NCBI GenBank assembly: GCA_902712845.1
Contig: LR743504.1
Span: 594,001 to 658,000 of the forward strand
Reading direction: 5' to 3'
From: Methylobacterium bullatum
Lineage (GTDB): Bacteria; Pseudomonadota; Alphaproteobacteria; Rhizobiales; Beijerinckiaceae
Length of the DNA stretch: 64,000 nt
Shown here: positions 43,540 through 52,219 of the stretch, one piece after another
Position numbering within the stretch: position 1 is the first letter of the stretch
How the letters are laid out: the number at the start of each line of letters is the position of its first letter
Notes under the pieces: generated by a model
The model's input: the letters and a program-made list of their open reading frames with translations, nothing else
Databases searched by the model: none
Told to the model about the DNA's origin: nothing
Made by a program: the position numbers and the translations under genes

Positions 43540-44643
43540 ATGAGCTTCCTTCCAGCCGACGCCGTCGAGTTCATCGGCTTCGCCGCCCCGCGCTACACCT
43601 CCGAGACCCATGCGGCCACGGGACCGGCCATCGACCGCGACTACCTGCGCCTGCTCGCCCAGGCACACGAATGGGGCGGGTTCGACCGCATCCTGGTGGC
43701 CTTCTACGCCACCCAGCCCGACGCGCTGCTGCTCTCCGCCCAGATCGCGGCGGTGACCGACCGCATCGGCCTCATGATCGCCCATCGCACCGGCTTCACC
43801 GCGCCAACGGTGGCTGCGCGCCAATTCGCGACCCTCGACCAGCTGACGGGCGGGCGCGTCGCCATCCACGCCATCAGCGGCGGCGACGACAGGGAACTGG
43901 CGCAGGACGGCGACCACCTGACCAAGGACGAGCGCTACGCCCGCACCGACGAATTCCTCACCATTGCCCGGCAGGTCTGGACCGCCGAGGCGCCGTTCGA
44001 TTTCGCGGGTGCGCATTACCGGATCGACCGGGGCTTCTCCGAGGTGAAGCCGGTAGACCCGCGCGGCATCCCGGTCTTCTTCGGCGGGGCCTCCCCGGCC
44101 GCCATCGCTGTCGCCGGACGGCACGCCGACACCTACGCCCTGTGGGGCGAGAGCCTCGATCAGGTCCGGGAGGCGATCTCCAGGGTGCGGGCGGCCGCCG
44201 CCCCCCATGGCCGCGACCCGCGCTTCAGCCTGTCGTTCCGGCCGATCCTGGCCGCGACGGAGGAGGAAGCCTGGGCGAGAGCCGAGGACATCCTGGCGCG
44301 CACCCGCGCCACCCGCGCCGCCAGAGGTCTCGGACCGGCGCCGGCGCCGGAAAACGAAGGTTCGCGCCGCCTGCTCGCGGCGGCGTCCCAGGGCCCGCGC
44401 CTCGACAAGCGGCTCTATACCGCCATCGCTCGTGAGACGGGCGCCTCGGGCAATTCCACCGCCCTCGTCGGCACGCCGGAGCAGGTGGCCGACGCCCTTC
44501 TCGATTACCACGACCTCGGGGTGCGGACCTTCCTGATCCGCGGGTTCGACCCGCTGGAAGACGCCATCGCGTATGGCCGGGACCTGATCCCCGCCTTCAA
44601 CGGGCTCCTCGCCCGGCGTGGGACACGGGCGGAGGCAGCCTGA
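43540..44643 (+). CDS. LLM-class alkanesulfonate monooxygenase (SsuD-like)
   Basis: 367 residues from ATG 43540 (AAGGAG upstream). The bacterial-luciferase-like TIM barrel shows VEFIGFAAPRYTSE, AQAHEWGGFDRILVAFYATQPD, TDRIGLMIAHRTGFTAPTVAARQFATLDQL, RVAIHAISGGDDRELAQDGD and KDERYARTDEFL, closely resembling SsuD, including the loop that closes over FMNH2. It should cleave alkanesulfonates to sulfite and aldehyde using reduced flavin. No flavin reductase (ssuE) lies nearby. Its stop overlaps the next start (TGATG). Confidence 0.88.
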   Translation: MSFLPADAVEFIGFAAPRYTSETHAATGPAIDRDYLRLLAQAHEWGGFDRILVAFYATQPDALLLSAQIAAVTDRIGLMIAHRTGFTAPTVAARQFATLDQLTGGRVAIHAISGGDDRELAQDGDHLTKDERYARTDEFLTIARQVWTAEAPFDFAGAHYRIDRGFSEVKPVDPRGIPVFFGGASPAAIAVAGRHADTYALWGESLDQVREAISRVRAAAAPHGRDPRFSLSFRPILAATEEEAWARAEDILARTRATRAARGLGPAPAPENEGSRRLLAAASQGPRLDKRLYTAIARETGASGNSTALVGTPEQVADALLDYHDLGVRTFLIRGFDPLEDAIAYGRDLIPAFNGLLARRGTRAEAA

Positions 44644-45584
44644 TGCGTGCCCTCATCACTCTCCTCGCCTTGCTGGCGTTCACCGGCATCGCCCGCGCCG
44701 ACGAAACCGTGCTGCGTGTCGGCGACCAGCGCGGCAATGCCCGTGCTCTGATGGAGGCGGCCGGCGTCCTCGCCGACCTGCCCTACAAGCTCGAATGGAG
44801 CGAGTTTCCCGCCGCCGCCCCGCTGCTCGAAGCCCTCAATGCCGGGGCGATCGATGCCGGCGGGGTCGGTGACGCGCCCTTCACCTTCGCGGCCGCCGCC
44901 GGCGTGCCGGTGAAGGCTTTCGTCGCCTTCCGCAACAAGCAGGACGGCCTGGCGATCCTCGTCGCCAAGGATTCGCCGTTCAAGACGGTGGCCGACCTGA
45001 AGGGCCGGAGCATCGCCACCAATCGCGGCTCCATCGGCCATCAGGTGGTGCTGGCCGCCCTGGAAGAGGCGGGTCTTCCGGCCAATGCCGTGACCCTGCG
45101 CTTCCTGCCCCCGGCGGATGCCAAGATCGCGCTTGCCAGCGGCAGCGTCGATGCCTGGGCGACCTGGGAGCCCTACACCTCCACCGCCGAGCTCGCCGGC
45201 CTCGCCCGAGTCGTGCGCGACGGCAACGGCATCACGCCGGGCCTGAGCTTCGCGGTGGCGTCTGACGCCGCGCTGAAGGCCAAGCGCGCGCAACTCGCCG
45301 ATTTCGGCCGTCGCCTCGTGAGCGCGCGCGAATGGGCGCTCAAGGACCCCGCGCCCTACGCGGCGGTGTGGTCGAAGCTCATCGGCCTGCCGGAGACCGT
45401 GCCTTTGCGCTGGTTCTCGCGGGCGGAGTATCGGGCGGTGCCCATCGACGACGCGGTGATCGCCGACGAGCAACGCAACATCGACCTCTATGTCCGTTCC
45501 GGGCTGATCCCCGCCGCGCGGGCGCCGCGCGCCGACCTCATCCTCGATCGGAGCTTCGAACCGGCCGCCGCTGCGGTACGTTGA
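44643..45584 (+). CDS. ABC transporter substrate-binding protein, sulfonate/taurine type (1)
   Basis: 313 residues with a signal peptide (ALITLLALLAFTGIARA). SsuA/TauA-like fold: VLRVGDQRGNARALMEAAG, EWSEFPAAAPLLEALNAGAIDAGGVGDAPFTFA, LKGRSIATNRGSIGHQVVLAALEE and VDAWATWEPYTSTAE. It delivers an aliphatic organosulfur compound to an inner-membrane importer. It is translationally coupled to the monooxygenase. No permease or ATPase gene is in the cluster, so the rest of the transporter must be encoded elsewhere. Confidence 0.87.
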   Translation: MRALITLLALLAFTGIARADETVLRVGDQRGNARALMEAAGVLADLPYKLEWSEFPAAAPLLEALNAGAIDAGGVGDAPFTFAAAAGVPVKAFVAFRNKQDGLAILVAKDSPFKTVADLKGRSIATNRGSIGHQVVLAALEEAGLPANAVTLRFLPPADAKIALASGSVDAWATWEPYTSTAELAGLARVVRDGNGITPGLSFAVASDAALKAKRAQLADFGRRLVSAREWALKDPAPYAAVWSKLIGLPETVPLRWFSRAEYRAVPIDDAVIADEQRNIDLYVRSGLIPAARAPRADLILDRSFEPAAAAVR

Positions 45585-45610
45585 ACCGATCGCCGCCGAG
45601 GACCTGACCC

Positions 45611-46150
45611 ATGCACGACCCTTCCGACCACAGCCACGACCACGTCCATTCCGACCACGACCACGCGCATGACCACGAGGCGGCGCCCGCCACCGAGCGC
45701 TGGAAGCACGACGGCGTGCGGGTGATCCCCGGCGACAAGCTCGATTCCAACACCGCCCAGACGCCGGGCATGTTCCGGCAGGCGGCGATCAACCATGCCC
45801 GCGTCGGCGCGCAGAAGATCTGGGCCGGCACGGTGGCGATCGCCCCCGACGCCAAGACCGGCGTGCACCATCACGGGGCGCTGGAGAGCGTGATCTACGT
45901 GGTCTCCGGCCGCGCCCGCATGCGCTGGGGCGACAAGCTGGAATTCGTGGCCGAGGCGGGCCCCGGCGACTTCATCTTCGTGCCGCCCTACGTGCCGCAC
46001 CAGGAGATCAACGCCGATCCTGACCAGCCGCTGAACTGCGTCCTGGTGCGCTCCGACAACGAGGCGGTGGTGGTCAACATCACCGATGTGGAACCCGTCG
46101 AGCGTCCCGAGACGGTCCACTGGGTCGACCCCATCCACAAGCATCCCTGA
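45611..46150 (+). CDS. cupin-domain protein with His-rich N-terminus
   Basis: 179 residues. A histidine/aspartate-rich leader (HSHDHVHSDHDHAHDHE) precedes one cupin barrel: motif 1 TGVHHHGALESVIYVVSGRA and motif 2 GDFIFVPPYVPHQEINADP, providing the 3-His-1-Glu metal site. No signal peptide. The leader could bind Ni, Zn or Co. Cupins recur in sulfur-starvation clusters, possibly as dioxygenases or sensors. It sits between two binding-protein genes, so is likely part of the same operon; the reaction is unknown. Confidence 0.82.
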   Translation: MHDPSDHSHDHVHSDHDHAHDHEAAPATERWKHDGVRVIPGDKLDSNTAQTPGMFRQAAINHARVGAQKIWAGTVAIAPDAKTGVHHHGALESVIYVVSGRARMRWGDKLEFVAEAGPGDFIFVPPYVPHQEINADPDQPLNCVLVRSDNEAVVVNITDVEPVERPETVHWVDPIHKHP

Positions 46151-46179
46151 TTCCGCGCCATACCGAGAGACGCCGCTCC

Positions 46180-47142
46180 ATGATCCATCGTCGCCAGGCG
46201 CTGCGGGCCGCCGCCGCGCTGAGTCTTCTCGCCCTCGCTCCGGGACGCGCGCTCGCCGCCGAGCCGAGGACGCTGCGCATCGGCTACCAGAAATCCTCGA
46301 CCCTGATCGCCCTGCTCAAGCAGGACGGCAGCCTGGAAAAGGCGCTGGAGCCCCTCAAGGTCGGCCTCACCTGGCACGAATTCACCAGCGGCCTGCCGGT
46401 GATGGAGGCGCTCAATGCAGGCCAGATCGACCTCTCGGCGGATGTGGCCGACACGGTGCCGATCTTCGCCCAGGCCGCCAATGCGCGGATCACCTACGTG
46501 GCGCAGGAGGCCGCCTCGCCGGCCGCACAGGCCATCGTCGTGGGGGGCGATTCCCCCATCAAGTCGGTGGCCGACCTCAAGGGCCGCAAGGTCGCGGTGA
46601 CGAAGGGCGCCGGCAGCCATTACCTGCTCCTCGCCGCCCTGAAGGCGGAGGGGATTCCGTTCAAGGCGATCACGCCCGCCTATCTCACACCCGCGGACGG
46701 ACGCACGGCGCTGGCCAGCGGCGGGGTCGAGGCCTGGGTCGCCTGGGACCCGTTCCTGTCGGCAGCCGAACTGCAATCGGGCGCCCGCATCCTGAAGGAC
46801 GGTAGCGGCCTGTCGCTCTACAAGCGGTACTACCTCGCCTCCGACGAGTACGCGGCCAAGCACGGCGACATCCTCGACATCGTCTTCGCCAAGCTGCGCG
46901 ACACCGGCACATGGGTGAAGGCCAATCCCGACGAGGCCGCCACCCGCCTCGGCGCCCTGTGGAAGCTCGACCCGGCCATCGTCGCCAAGGCCAATGCCCG
47001 CCGCACCTACGTCGTCGAGCCGGTGACCCGCGAGGGGCTGACCGAGCAGCAGACCATCGCGGACGCGTTCCGCGCCGAGGGCCTGCTGCCTCGCGCCGTC
47101 GATGCCTCGGCGCTCGGCGTCTGGGCGCCGACCAAGTCCTGA
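46180..47142 (+). CDS. aliphatic sulfonate ABC transporter substrate-binding protein (2)
   Basis: 320 residues with a Tat/Sec-like leader (HRRQALRAAAALSLLALAPGRALA). SsuA signatures: LRIGYQKSSTLIALLKQDGSLE, EFTSGLPVMEALNAGQIDLSADVADTVPIFA, LKGRKVAVTKGAGSHYLLLAAL and EAWVAWDPFLSAAE. It is more typical of SsuA than the copy at 44643. Having two binding proteins but no SsuB/SsuC in the cluster suggests that they share a remote transporter core. Its end converges on the second TonB receptor. Confidence 0.9.
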   Translation: MIHRRQALRAAAALSLLALAPGRALAAEPRTLRIGYQKSSTLIALLKQDGSLEKALEPLKVGLTWHEFTSGLPVMEALNAGQIDLSADVADTVPIFAQAANARITYVAQEAASPAAQAIVVGGDSPIKSVADLKGRKVAVTKGAGSHYLLLAALKAEGIPFKAITPAYLTPADGRTALASGGVEAWVAWDPFLSAAELQSGARILKDGSGLSLYKRYYLASDEYAAKHGDILDIVFAKLRDTGTWVKANPDEAATRLGALWKLDPAIVAKANARRTYVVEPVTREGLTEQQTIADAFRAEGLLPRAVDASALGVWAPTKS

Positions 47143-47150
47143 CCGACGAA

Positions 47151-47183
47151 CAAAAAATCCCGATGAGCCAGGCTCATCGGGAT
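47151..47183 (-). terminator. Rho-independent terminator of the second TonB receptor gene
   Basis: A stem of about 13 bp (ATCCCGATGAGCC / GGCTCATCGGGAT) with almost no loop, followed on the minus strand by TTTTTTG. On the plus strand the A-run precedes the stem, so it is primarily a minus-strand terminator, though the hairpin could also block the convergent transcript. Confidence 0.85.
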
Positions 47184-47214
47184 CGAAGCGTTCCTCAATG
47201 CAGGAGGGACGAAC

Positions 47215-49401
47215 TCACCACTTGTACGAGACGCTCGCGACGATCTTGCGCTGCGTGCCGTAGAAGCAGGAAAAATCGGTCGAGCAGGACGAGACATAGC
47301 GGCGGTCGCCGACGTTAAGGATGTTCACGGCAGCGCGCCAACCGACATAATCGTAATGGACCGATGCATCGAAAGTGACATACTCGGACACTTTCAAGGT
47401 GTTCGCCACGTCGGCGAAGGATCGCCCGACATAGTTCACGCCGCCCCCGAAACCGAAACCTTTCCAATCGCCAACGGGGATCGTGTAATCGGCCCAGAGC
47501 GAGGCCAGCGTCTCGGGGATGCCCACGGGGACCTTTCCGAGTTCTAGGGCGCTATCGGTCTTGACGTTCTTGAGATCGTAGATCGTGTAGGATGCAACGA
47601 GGTCCAGCCCCTCGGCGAGATTGGCGGTCGCCGAAGCCTCGAACCCGCGCGACCGCACCGCCCCGATCTGACGACCGGTGAGAGCCGTCGCCGGTGTCGG
47701 AACGTTCGACCGCTCAAGGTCGAAGGCCGCGACGGTGAAGAAGCTGTTCCAGCCGACGGGCTGGAACTTGGCGCCCACCTCGACCTGCTCACCGCTCTCC
47801 GACTTGAACGGCCTCTGCGCCGCATCGAATCCCGGCGTCGGATTGAACGAGGTACCGTAGGTGACATAGGGCGCGAACCCGTTGTCGAAATTGTAGATCA
47901 GGCCGAGCCGTCCCGTGAACGCGCTCTCGTTCAGGCTCGGCGTGGAAGCGCCGAAGAGCTTATCCTGGACGTCGGACCTGACGAAATCCTGCCGACCGCC
48001 GATGAGGAAGGTCAGCCGTTCCGTGAGCGCGACTTGGTCTTGCGCATAAAGGCCCGTCTGCTGGAGCTGCTGATCCATCACGAGATAAGGCGTCGGCCTC
48101 GCGCTCGACTGATAATAGCGCGGAGACAGGACGTTGAGTGAGGAGACCGGGAAGGTTGTCGCCTGATTGTCCGAAAGGCTGTAGCGCTTGTAATCGACGC
48201 CCATGAGTAGCGTATGGCCGAAATACCCGTCGTTGAACCGGGCTTGAGCTTGGTTGTCGACTGTGAAGAGGCCGGCGCGCGGCGTGGTCAGGAAGCCGTA
48301 CCGAGAAAGGGTCGTCTGAGCCGCGTTGGCATAGGCGAAGGGAATGTAGCGCTGGTCTGTCACTTCCAAGAAAGAGAAGCGCAGATTCTGGCGCACGGTC
48401 CACACATCGTCGACATGATGCTCGAACTCGTAGCCGAGATTGGCCTGGTTGCGGGTGTAGCGGTCGATGAGCGGATCGCTGGCGTTGAGCTTGCGGTCGA
48501 TGCGAAAGCCCGAGGCGTTGTTGCGCACAGTGCCGGCATAGGGAAGGAACTGGCCGGCGCCGCCGGTCTCGTCGCGCTGGAAGCTCGTGAGCACCGTGAA
48601 GGTGGTGGCACCGTCGGGCTTATAGGTGAAGCTCGGGGCGATGTAGTAGCGGTCCTCCGGCGCGAAATTCACCTGGGCGTTCCCGTTCTGAAAACGGCCA
48701 GTCAGGCGGTAGAACCAGTGGCCGGAATCATCGACCGGGCCGCCGAGATCGAAGGCGGCATAGCGCTGGTCGAACGAACCGCCGCCGAGTTCGAGATAGC
48801 GCAGGGGCTCGAGGGTCGGACGCTTGGTGACGATGTTGATGAGACCGCCCACGGGGCTTCCGCCGAACAAGGTGGCGGCGGGGCCGCGCAGCAACTCGAT
48901 GCGCTCGGCGCCGAACGGGTCGATGCGGAAGTTGGCGAACGACGTCTGGAACAGCTGGAGCCCGTCCCGGAACAGGCCCGTTCCGGTGGCTGAGAAGCCG
49001 CGGATCAGGAACCAGTCGAGGCGCGTGTCGGGGCCGAACTGGTTGGCGTAGATGCCCGGCGTATAGCGCACGGCCTCGGACAGGGTCTGGGAGCCCTGTG
49101 CCTTGATCTGCTCGGCACCGACGACGCTGATCGATTGCGGCGTGCGGATGATCGGCGTGTCGGTCTTGGTGGCCGTGGCGCTGCGGGTGGCGACGTAGCC
49201 GTCCACCGGGCCACGGGCGGTCTCGGGTGCGCGCCGCCCATTGCCCGCTCCCGCGCCGTTCCCCCCGCCCGAGCCTTCGACGCTCAGTGTGTCGAGGGTC
49301 ACGGCCCGTTCCTGCGCCGAACCGGCTCCCGTCAGGGCGAGGACCGTGATCGACACCCCGGCCGCAAGGACGGCGTAACGGGCGAATGGGGACGACGACA
49401 T
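47215..49401 (-). CDS. TonB-dependent siderophore receptor (2)
   Basis: 728 residues from ATG 49401; the upstream extension of the frame is not signal-like. Signal peptide ARYAVLAAGVSITVLALTGAGSAQ, then AVTLDTLSVEG. Plug: TDTPIIRTPQSISVVGAEQI, FLIRGFSATGTGLFRDGLQL, GPAATLFGGSPVGGLINIVT. The barrel ends YKW. It contains the paired cysteine loop CSTDFSC near the end. It is convergent with the sulfonate genes, which might suggest an organosulfur ligand, but an iron-control-like box upstream (49474-49490) favours a ferric siderophore. Confidence 0.9.
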   Translation of the reverse strand: MSSSPFARYAVLAAGVSITVLALTGAGSAQERAVTLDTLSVEGSGGGNGAGAGNGRRAPETARGPVDGYVATRSATATKTDTPIIRTPQSISVVGAEQIKAQGSQTLSEAVRYTPGIYANQFGPDTRLDWFLIRGFSATGTGLFRDGLQLFQTSFANFRIDPFGAERIELLRGPAATLFGGSPVGGLINIVTKRPTLEPLRYLELGGGSFDQRYAAFDLGGPVDDSGHWFYRLTGRFQNGNAQVNFAPEDRYYIAPSFTYKPDGATTFTVLTSFQRDETGGAGQFLPYAGTVRNNASGFRIDRKLNASDPLIDRYTRNQANLGYEFEHHVDDVWTVRQNLRFSFLEVTDQRYIPFAYANAAQTTLSRYGFLTTPRAGLFTVDNQAQARFNDGYFGHTLLMGVDYKRYSLSDNQATTFPVSSLNVLSPRYYQSSARPTPYLVMDQQLQQTGLYAQDQVALTERLTFLIGGRQDFVRSDVQDKLFGASTPSLNESAFTGRLGLIYNFDNGFAPYVTYGTSFNPTPGFDAAQRPFKSESGEQVEVGAKFQPVGWNSFFTVAAFDLERSNVPTPATALTGRQIGAVRSRGFEASATANLAEGLDLVASYTIYDLKNVKTDSALELGKVPVGIPETLASLWADYTIPVGDWKGFGFGGGVNYVGRSFADVANTLKVSEYVTFDASVHYDYVGWRAAVNILNVGDRRYVSSCSTDFSCFYGTQRKIVASVSYKW

Positions 49402-49473
49402 GGACGGCCTGGCTCCGGATGACGGGCAGCAGAACAGGCTCGCGCAAGTGGCGAGACGTGGCCTGCATTCCTC

Positions 49474-49490
49474 TTTAGAATTATGATAAA
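49474..49490 (-). promoter_or_regulatory. ICE-like (Irr) box upstream of TonB receptor 2
   Basis: TTTAGAA-TTA-TGATAAA matches the Rhizobiales iron control element TTTAGAA-N3-TTCTAAA at 12 of 14 positions. It is 73 bp before the receptor start codon, within an AT-rich promoter area. Binding by Irr is inferred. Confidence 0.5.
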
Positions 49491-49825
49491 CTACTGTAAT
49501 ACAACATGTATTCGCTCTCCCGCCGTAGCTTTCGGCTCGGCCGGTGGCAAGATACCGAACACCCTTCGTCACTCGCCGTTGCTGCTTCGACACAGGCCGC
49601 GCAGGTTGTAATGCTTGTGCGCACTCAGCCTGCCGGAGGTGTCGGCGGCGACAACGATGCGGGATCGGGGCGTGAGCCAGCGGATCGAAGGGGTGTAACC
49701 GGATGAGGGCCGGGGCCCGTTCTCGACGCGACGCTTGGCGTGGCGGAGTGCGGCCTGTCTCGGACGACGGCCGATGAACCCACCCCCGGCGCGACAGGCC
49801 GGGGATGGAGTGCGTTGTGGATGCC
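49491..49825. other. intergenic region upstream of TonB receptor 2 and downstream of fghA
   Basis: About 335 bp with no supported gene. A short minus-strand frame ending near 49569 has protein-like composition but no start or family resemblance. A GC hairpin (CCCCGG/CCGGGG at 49784-49804) lies just after the fghA stop and may help termination. Confidence 0.4.
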
Positions 49826-50659
49826 TTACTTCAGACGCGCGGCGGCCCAGGCGATGTGGTCGGCCATGAAGGTCGAGATGAAGTAGTACGAGTGGTCGTA
49901 GCCCTCGCGCATGTTGAGGGTCAGCGGGATGCCGGCTGTCTTGCAAGCCTCTTCGAGCAGCCAGGGCCGCAGGCCGTCATCGAGGAAGCTGTCGGCGGTG
50001 CCCTGATCCACGAGGAACTCCGAAAAGCGCTTGCCGTCCTCGATGAGCGCGGTGGCGTCATGCGCGCGCCAGGCCGCCTCGTTGGTCCCGAGATACTTCT
50101 CGAAGGCGGGCTTCGACCATCCGGCCGTGGAGGGCTGGGCGATGGGGGCGAAGGCCGAGCAGGACTTGAAACGGTCGGGATAGGTGAGCGCGATGGTCAG
50201 CGCGCCGTGGCCGCCCATGGAATGGCCGAAGATGCCCTGGCGGGACATGTCGGCGGGGAAGTTCTCGGCGATGAGGGCGGGAAGCTCCTCGGTGACGTAG
50301 CTCCACATCCGGTAATTGGCGGCGTAGGGCGCCTCCGTCGCGTCGACATAGAAGCCGGCGCCCGAGCCGAACTGCCAGTTGCCGGCCTCGTCGGGAATAT
50401 CGGCGCCGCGCGGGCTGGTATCCGGCGCCACGACGATCACGCCGTGCTCGGCGGCGGCGCGGCGGTACTCGCCCTTGTCCATGACGTTGGCATGGGTGCA
50501 GGTGAGGCCGGACAGGTACCAGAGCACCGGCACCGGGCCGTTCTCGGCCTGCGGCGGCACGAACACAGCGAAGGTCATGGGACAGCCGGTGGTCTTGGCA
50601 TCGTGCTTGTAGACGCCCTGCGTGCCGCCATGGGCGCGGGCCTTCGAGATGGTTTCCAT
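49826..50659 (-). CDS. fghA: S-formylglutathione hydrolase
   Basis: 277 residues from ATG 50659 with AAGGAAAG upstream. Esterase D family, alpha/beta hydrolase: VPVLWYLSGLTCTHANVMDKG, VIVVAPDTSPRG, the nucleophile Ser in IFGHSMGGHGALTIAL, the Asp in LVDQGTADSFLD and the His in EGYDHSYYFISTFMADHI. It splits S-formylglutathione to formate and glutathione, the second step of glutathione-linked formaldehyde oxidation. The first-step enzyme is encoded 220 bp upstream on the same strand, with a REP element between them. Confidence 0.95.
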   Translation of the reverse strand: METISKARAHGGTQGVYKHDAKTTGCPMTFAVFVPPQAENGPVPVLWYLSGLTCTHANVMDKGEYRRAAAEHGVIVVAPDTSPRGADIPDEAGNWQFGSGAGFYVDATEAPYAANYRMWSYVTEELPALIAENFPADMSRQGIFGHSMGGHGALTIALTYPDRFKSCSAFAPIAQPSTAGWSKPAFEKYLGTNEAAWRAHDATALIEDGKRFSEFLVDQGTADSFLDDGLRPWLLEEACKTAGIPLTLNMREGYDHSYYFISTFMADHIAWAAARLK

Positions 50660-50732
50660 GGTGCTGAGCTTTCCTTCTGGGAGCGGAGCGTTCGTGGCGG
50701 CGGGAGGATTCTCTAGAGCGATCGGATCGATG

Positions 50733-50838
50733 AGGCGCGACGCGCTCCCTCTCCTGGAAGGAGAGGGCTGGGGTGAGGTGTAGTTCATCTCCGGAAAGGT
50801 CACACACCTCACCCTGTCCCTCTCCTTCCAGGAGAGGG
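50733..50838. repeat. REP-like palindromic element, family A (third copy)
   Basis: About 106 bp with CTCTCCTGGAAGGAGAGG and GGGGTGAGGTG on one side and CACCTCACCCTGTCCCTCTCC and GGAGAGGG on the other, near-identical to 40435-40541. It lies between the two formaldehyde-oxidation genes. Confidence 0.85.
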
Positions 50839-50879
50839 TACCCGCGCTTCGTCCGTCGGTCGTTCCGAGATCGCTGGTC

Positions 50880-52016
50880 CTAGTAAACCACCACCGAGCG
50901 GATCGACTTGCCCTCGTGCATCAGGTCGAAACCGTGGTTGATGTCTTCGAGCGGCATGGTGTGGGTGATCAGGTCGTCGATGTTGATCTTGCCCTCCATG
51001 TACCAGTCGACGATTTTCGGCACGTCGGTGCGGCCGCGGGCGCCGCCGAAGGCCGAGCCCTTCCAGACGCGGCCGGTGACGAGCTGGAACGGACGGGTGG
51101 AGATCTCCTTGCCGGCCTCGGCCACGCCGATGACGATCGATTCGCCCCAGCCGCGATGGCAGCATTCCAGCGCCTGGCGCATGACGTGGACGTTGCCGGT
51201 GCAGTCGAAGGAGAAGTCCGCGCCGCCGCCGGTGACGTCGAGGATCGCTGAGACCACGTGATCGTTGCCGACTTCCTTCGGGTTGATGAAGTGGGTCATG
51301 CCGAACTTGCGGGCCATCTCCTGCTTGTCCGGGTTGATGTCGACGCCGATGATCTTGTCGGCACCGACCATCCGGGCGGCCTGGAGCACGTTGAGGCCGA
51401 TGCCGCCCAGACCGAACACCACGACGTTGGCGCCGGGCCAGACCTTGGCGGTGTAGATCACCGCGCCGATGCCGGTGGTGACGCCGCAGCCGATGTAGCA
51501 GATCTTGTCGAAGGGAGCGTCTTCGCGGATCTTGGCGAGCGCGATGGCCGGCAGGACCGTGAAGTTCGAGAAGGTCGAGCAGCCCATGTAGTGGAACAGG
51601 GTGTTCGCGCCGTTCGGGCTGCCGCCGGTGGAGACACAGGAGAAGCGCGAGGTGCCGTCCGGCATCACGCCCTGGCCCTGCGTGGAACGGATCGCGGTGC
51701 AGAGGTTGGTGCGCTGCGACAGGCAGGACTTACAGCTGCGGCATTCCGGGGTGTAGAGCGGGATGACGTGGTCGCCGACCTTCAGGTCCGTGACCCCGGC
51801 GCCGAGTTCGCGGACGATGCCCGCGCCTTCGTGGCCGAGGATCGCCGGGAACTTGCCCTCGGAATCGAGGCCCGACAGGGTATAGGCATCGGTGTGGCAG
51901 ATGCCGGTGGCCATCAACTCGATGAGGACTTCGCCGGCCTTGGGGCCTTCGATGTCGATGGTCTCGATGGTGAGGGGCTTCTTGGCCTCCCACGCGACCG
52001 CAGCGCGCGTCTTCAT
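50880..52016 (-). CDS. S-(hydroxymethyl)glutathione dehydrogenase / class III alcohol dehydrogenase
   Basis: 378 residues. MDR superfamily: catalytic zinc ligands in [12 protein letters not shown] (Cys) and [10 protein letters not shown] (His), structural-zinc cysteines in [15 protein letters not shown], then [10 protein letters not shown] and the Rossmann loop [18 protein letters not shown]. The class III features [15 protein letters not shown] and [14 protein letters not shown] are present. It oxidises the spontaneous adduct of formaldehyde and glutathione to S-formylglutathione with NAD+. In methylotrophs it complements pterin-linked routes. The gene is known as adhC, flhA or frmA in different species. 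Confidence 0.95.
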   Translation of the reverse strand: MKTRAAVAWEAKKPLTIETIDIEGPKAGEVLIELMATGICHTDAYTLSGLDSEGKFPAILGHEGAGIVRELGAGVTDLKVGDHVIPLYTPECRSCKSCLSQRTNLCTAIRSTQGQGVMPDGTSRFSCVSTGGSPNGANTLFHYMGCSTFSNFTVLPAIALAKIREDAPFDKICYIGCGVTTGIGAVIYTAKVWPGANVVVFGLGGIGLNVLQAARMVGADKIIGVDINPDKQEMARKFGMTHFINPKEVGNDHVVSAILDVTGGGADFSFDCTGNVHVMRQALECCHRGWGESIVIGVAEAGKEISTRPFQLVTGRVWKGSAFGGARGRTDVPKIVDWYMEGKINIDDLITHTMPLEDINHGFDLMHEGKSIRSVVVY

Positions 52017-52219
52017 GTCATTATTCTCATGTCTGGACGATCACGGACGGTGTCGAACTGCCGACTCTTCGGCTTCGCCTCATCCAGGGGAGGGCAAGCC
52101 GAACGGCCCGAAAATCTGTTTCGTGCAATGATGGTTCTGGAGACGAGATGCAACGCCCTCGGGCCGCGCGGGAGGTCGCGTCGCCCCTGTGTTGTCGCGG
52201 AAGCATACCCACCGGCGCT

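Noticed and set aside
47215-49401. TonB receptor 2 as an organosulfur receptor because of its neighbours
   Set aside because: It is convergent with, not part of, the sulfur operon, has siderophore-receptor motifs and its own iron-type box; the sulfur link is only proximity.
49569-49946. 125-codon minus-strand frame after fghA
   Set aside because: The first part is an out-of-frame overlap of fghA; the tail looks slightly protein-like but has no start of its own.
18434-50838. REP palindromes considered as CRISPR repeats
   Set aside because: Copies are scattered singly, palindromic over about 100 bp, and have no regular spacers or cas genes.
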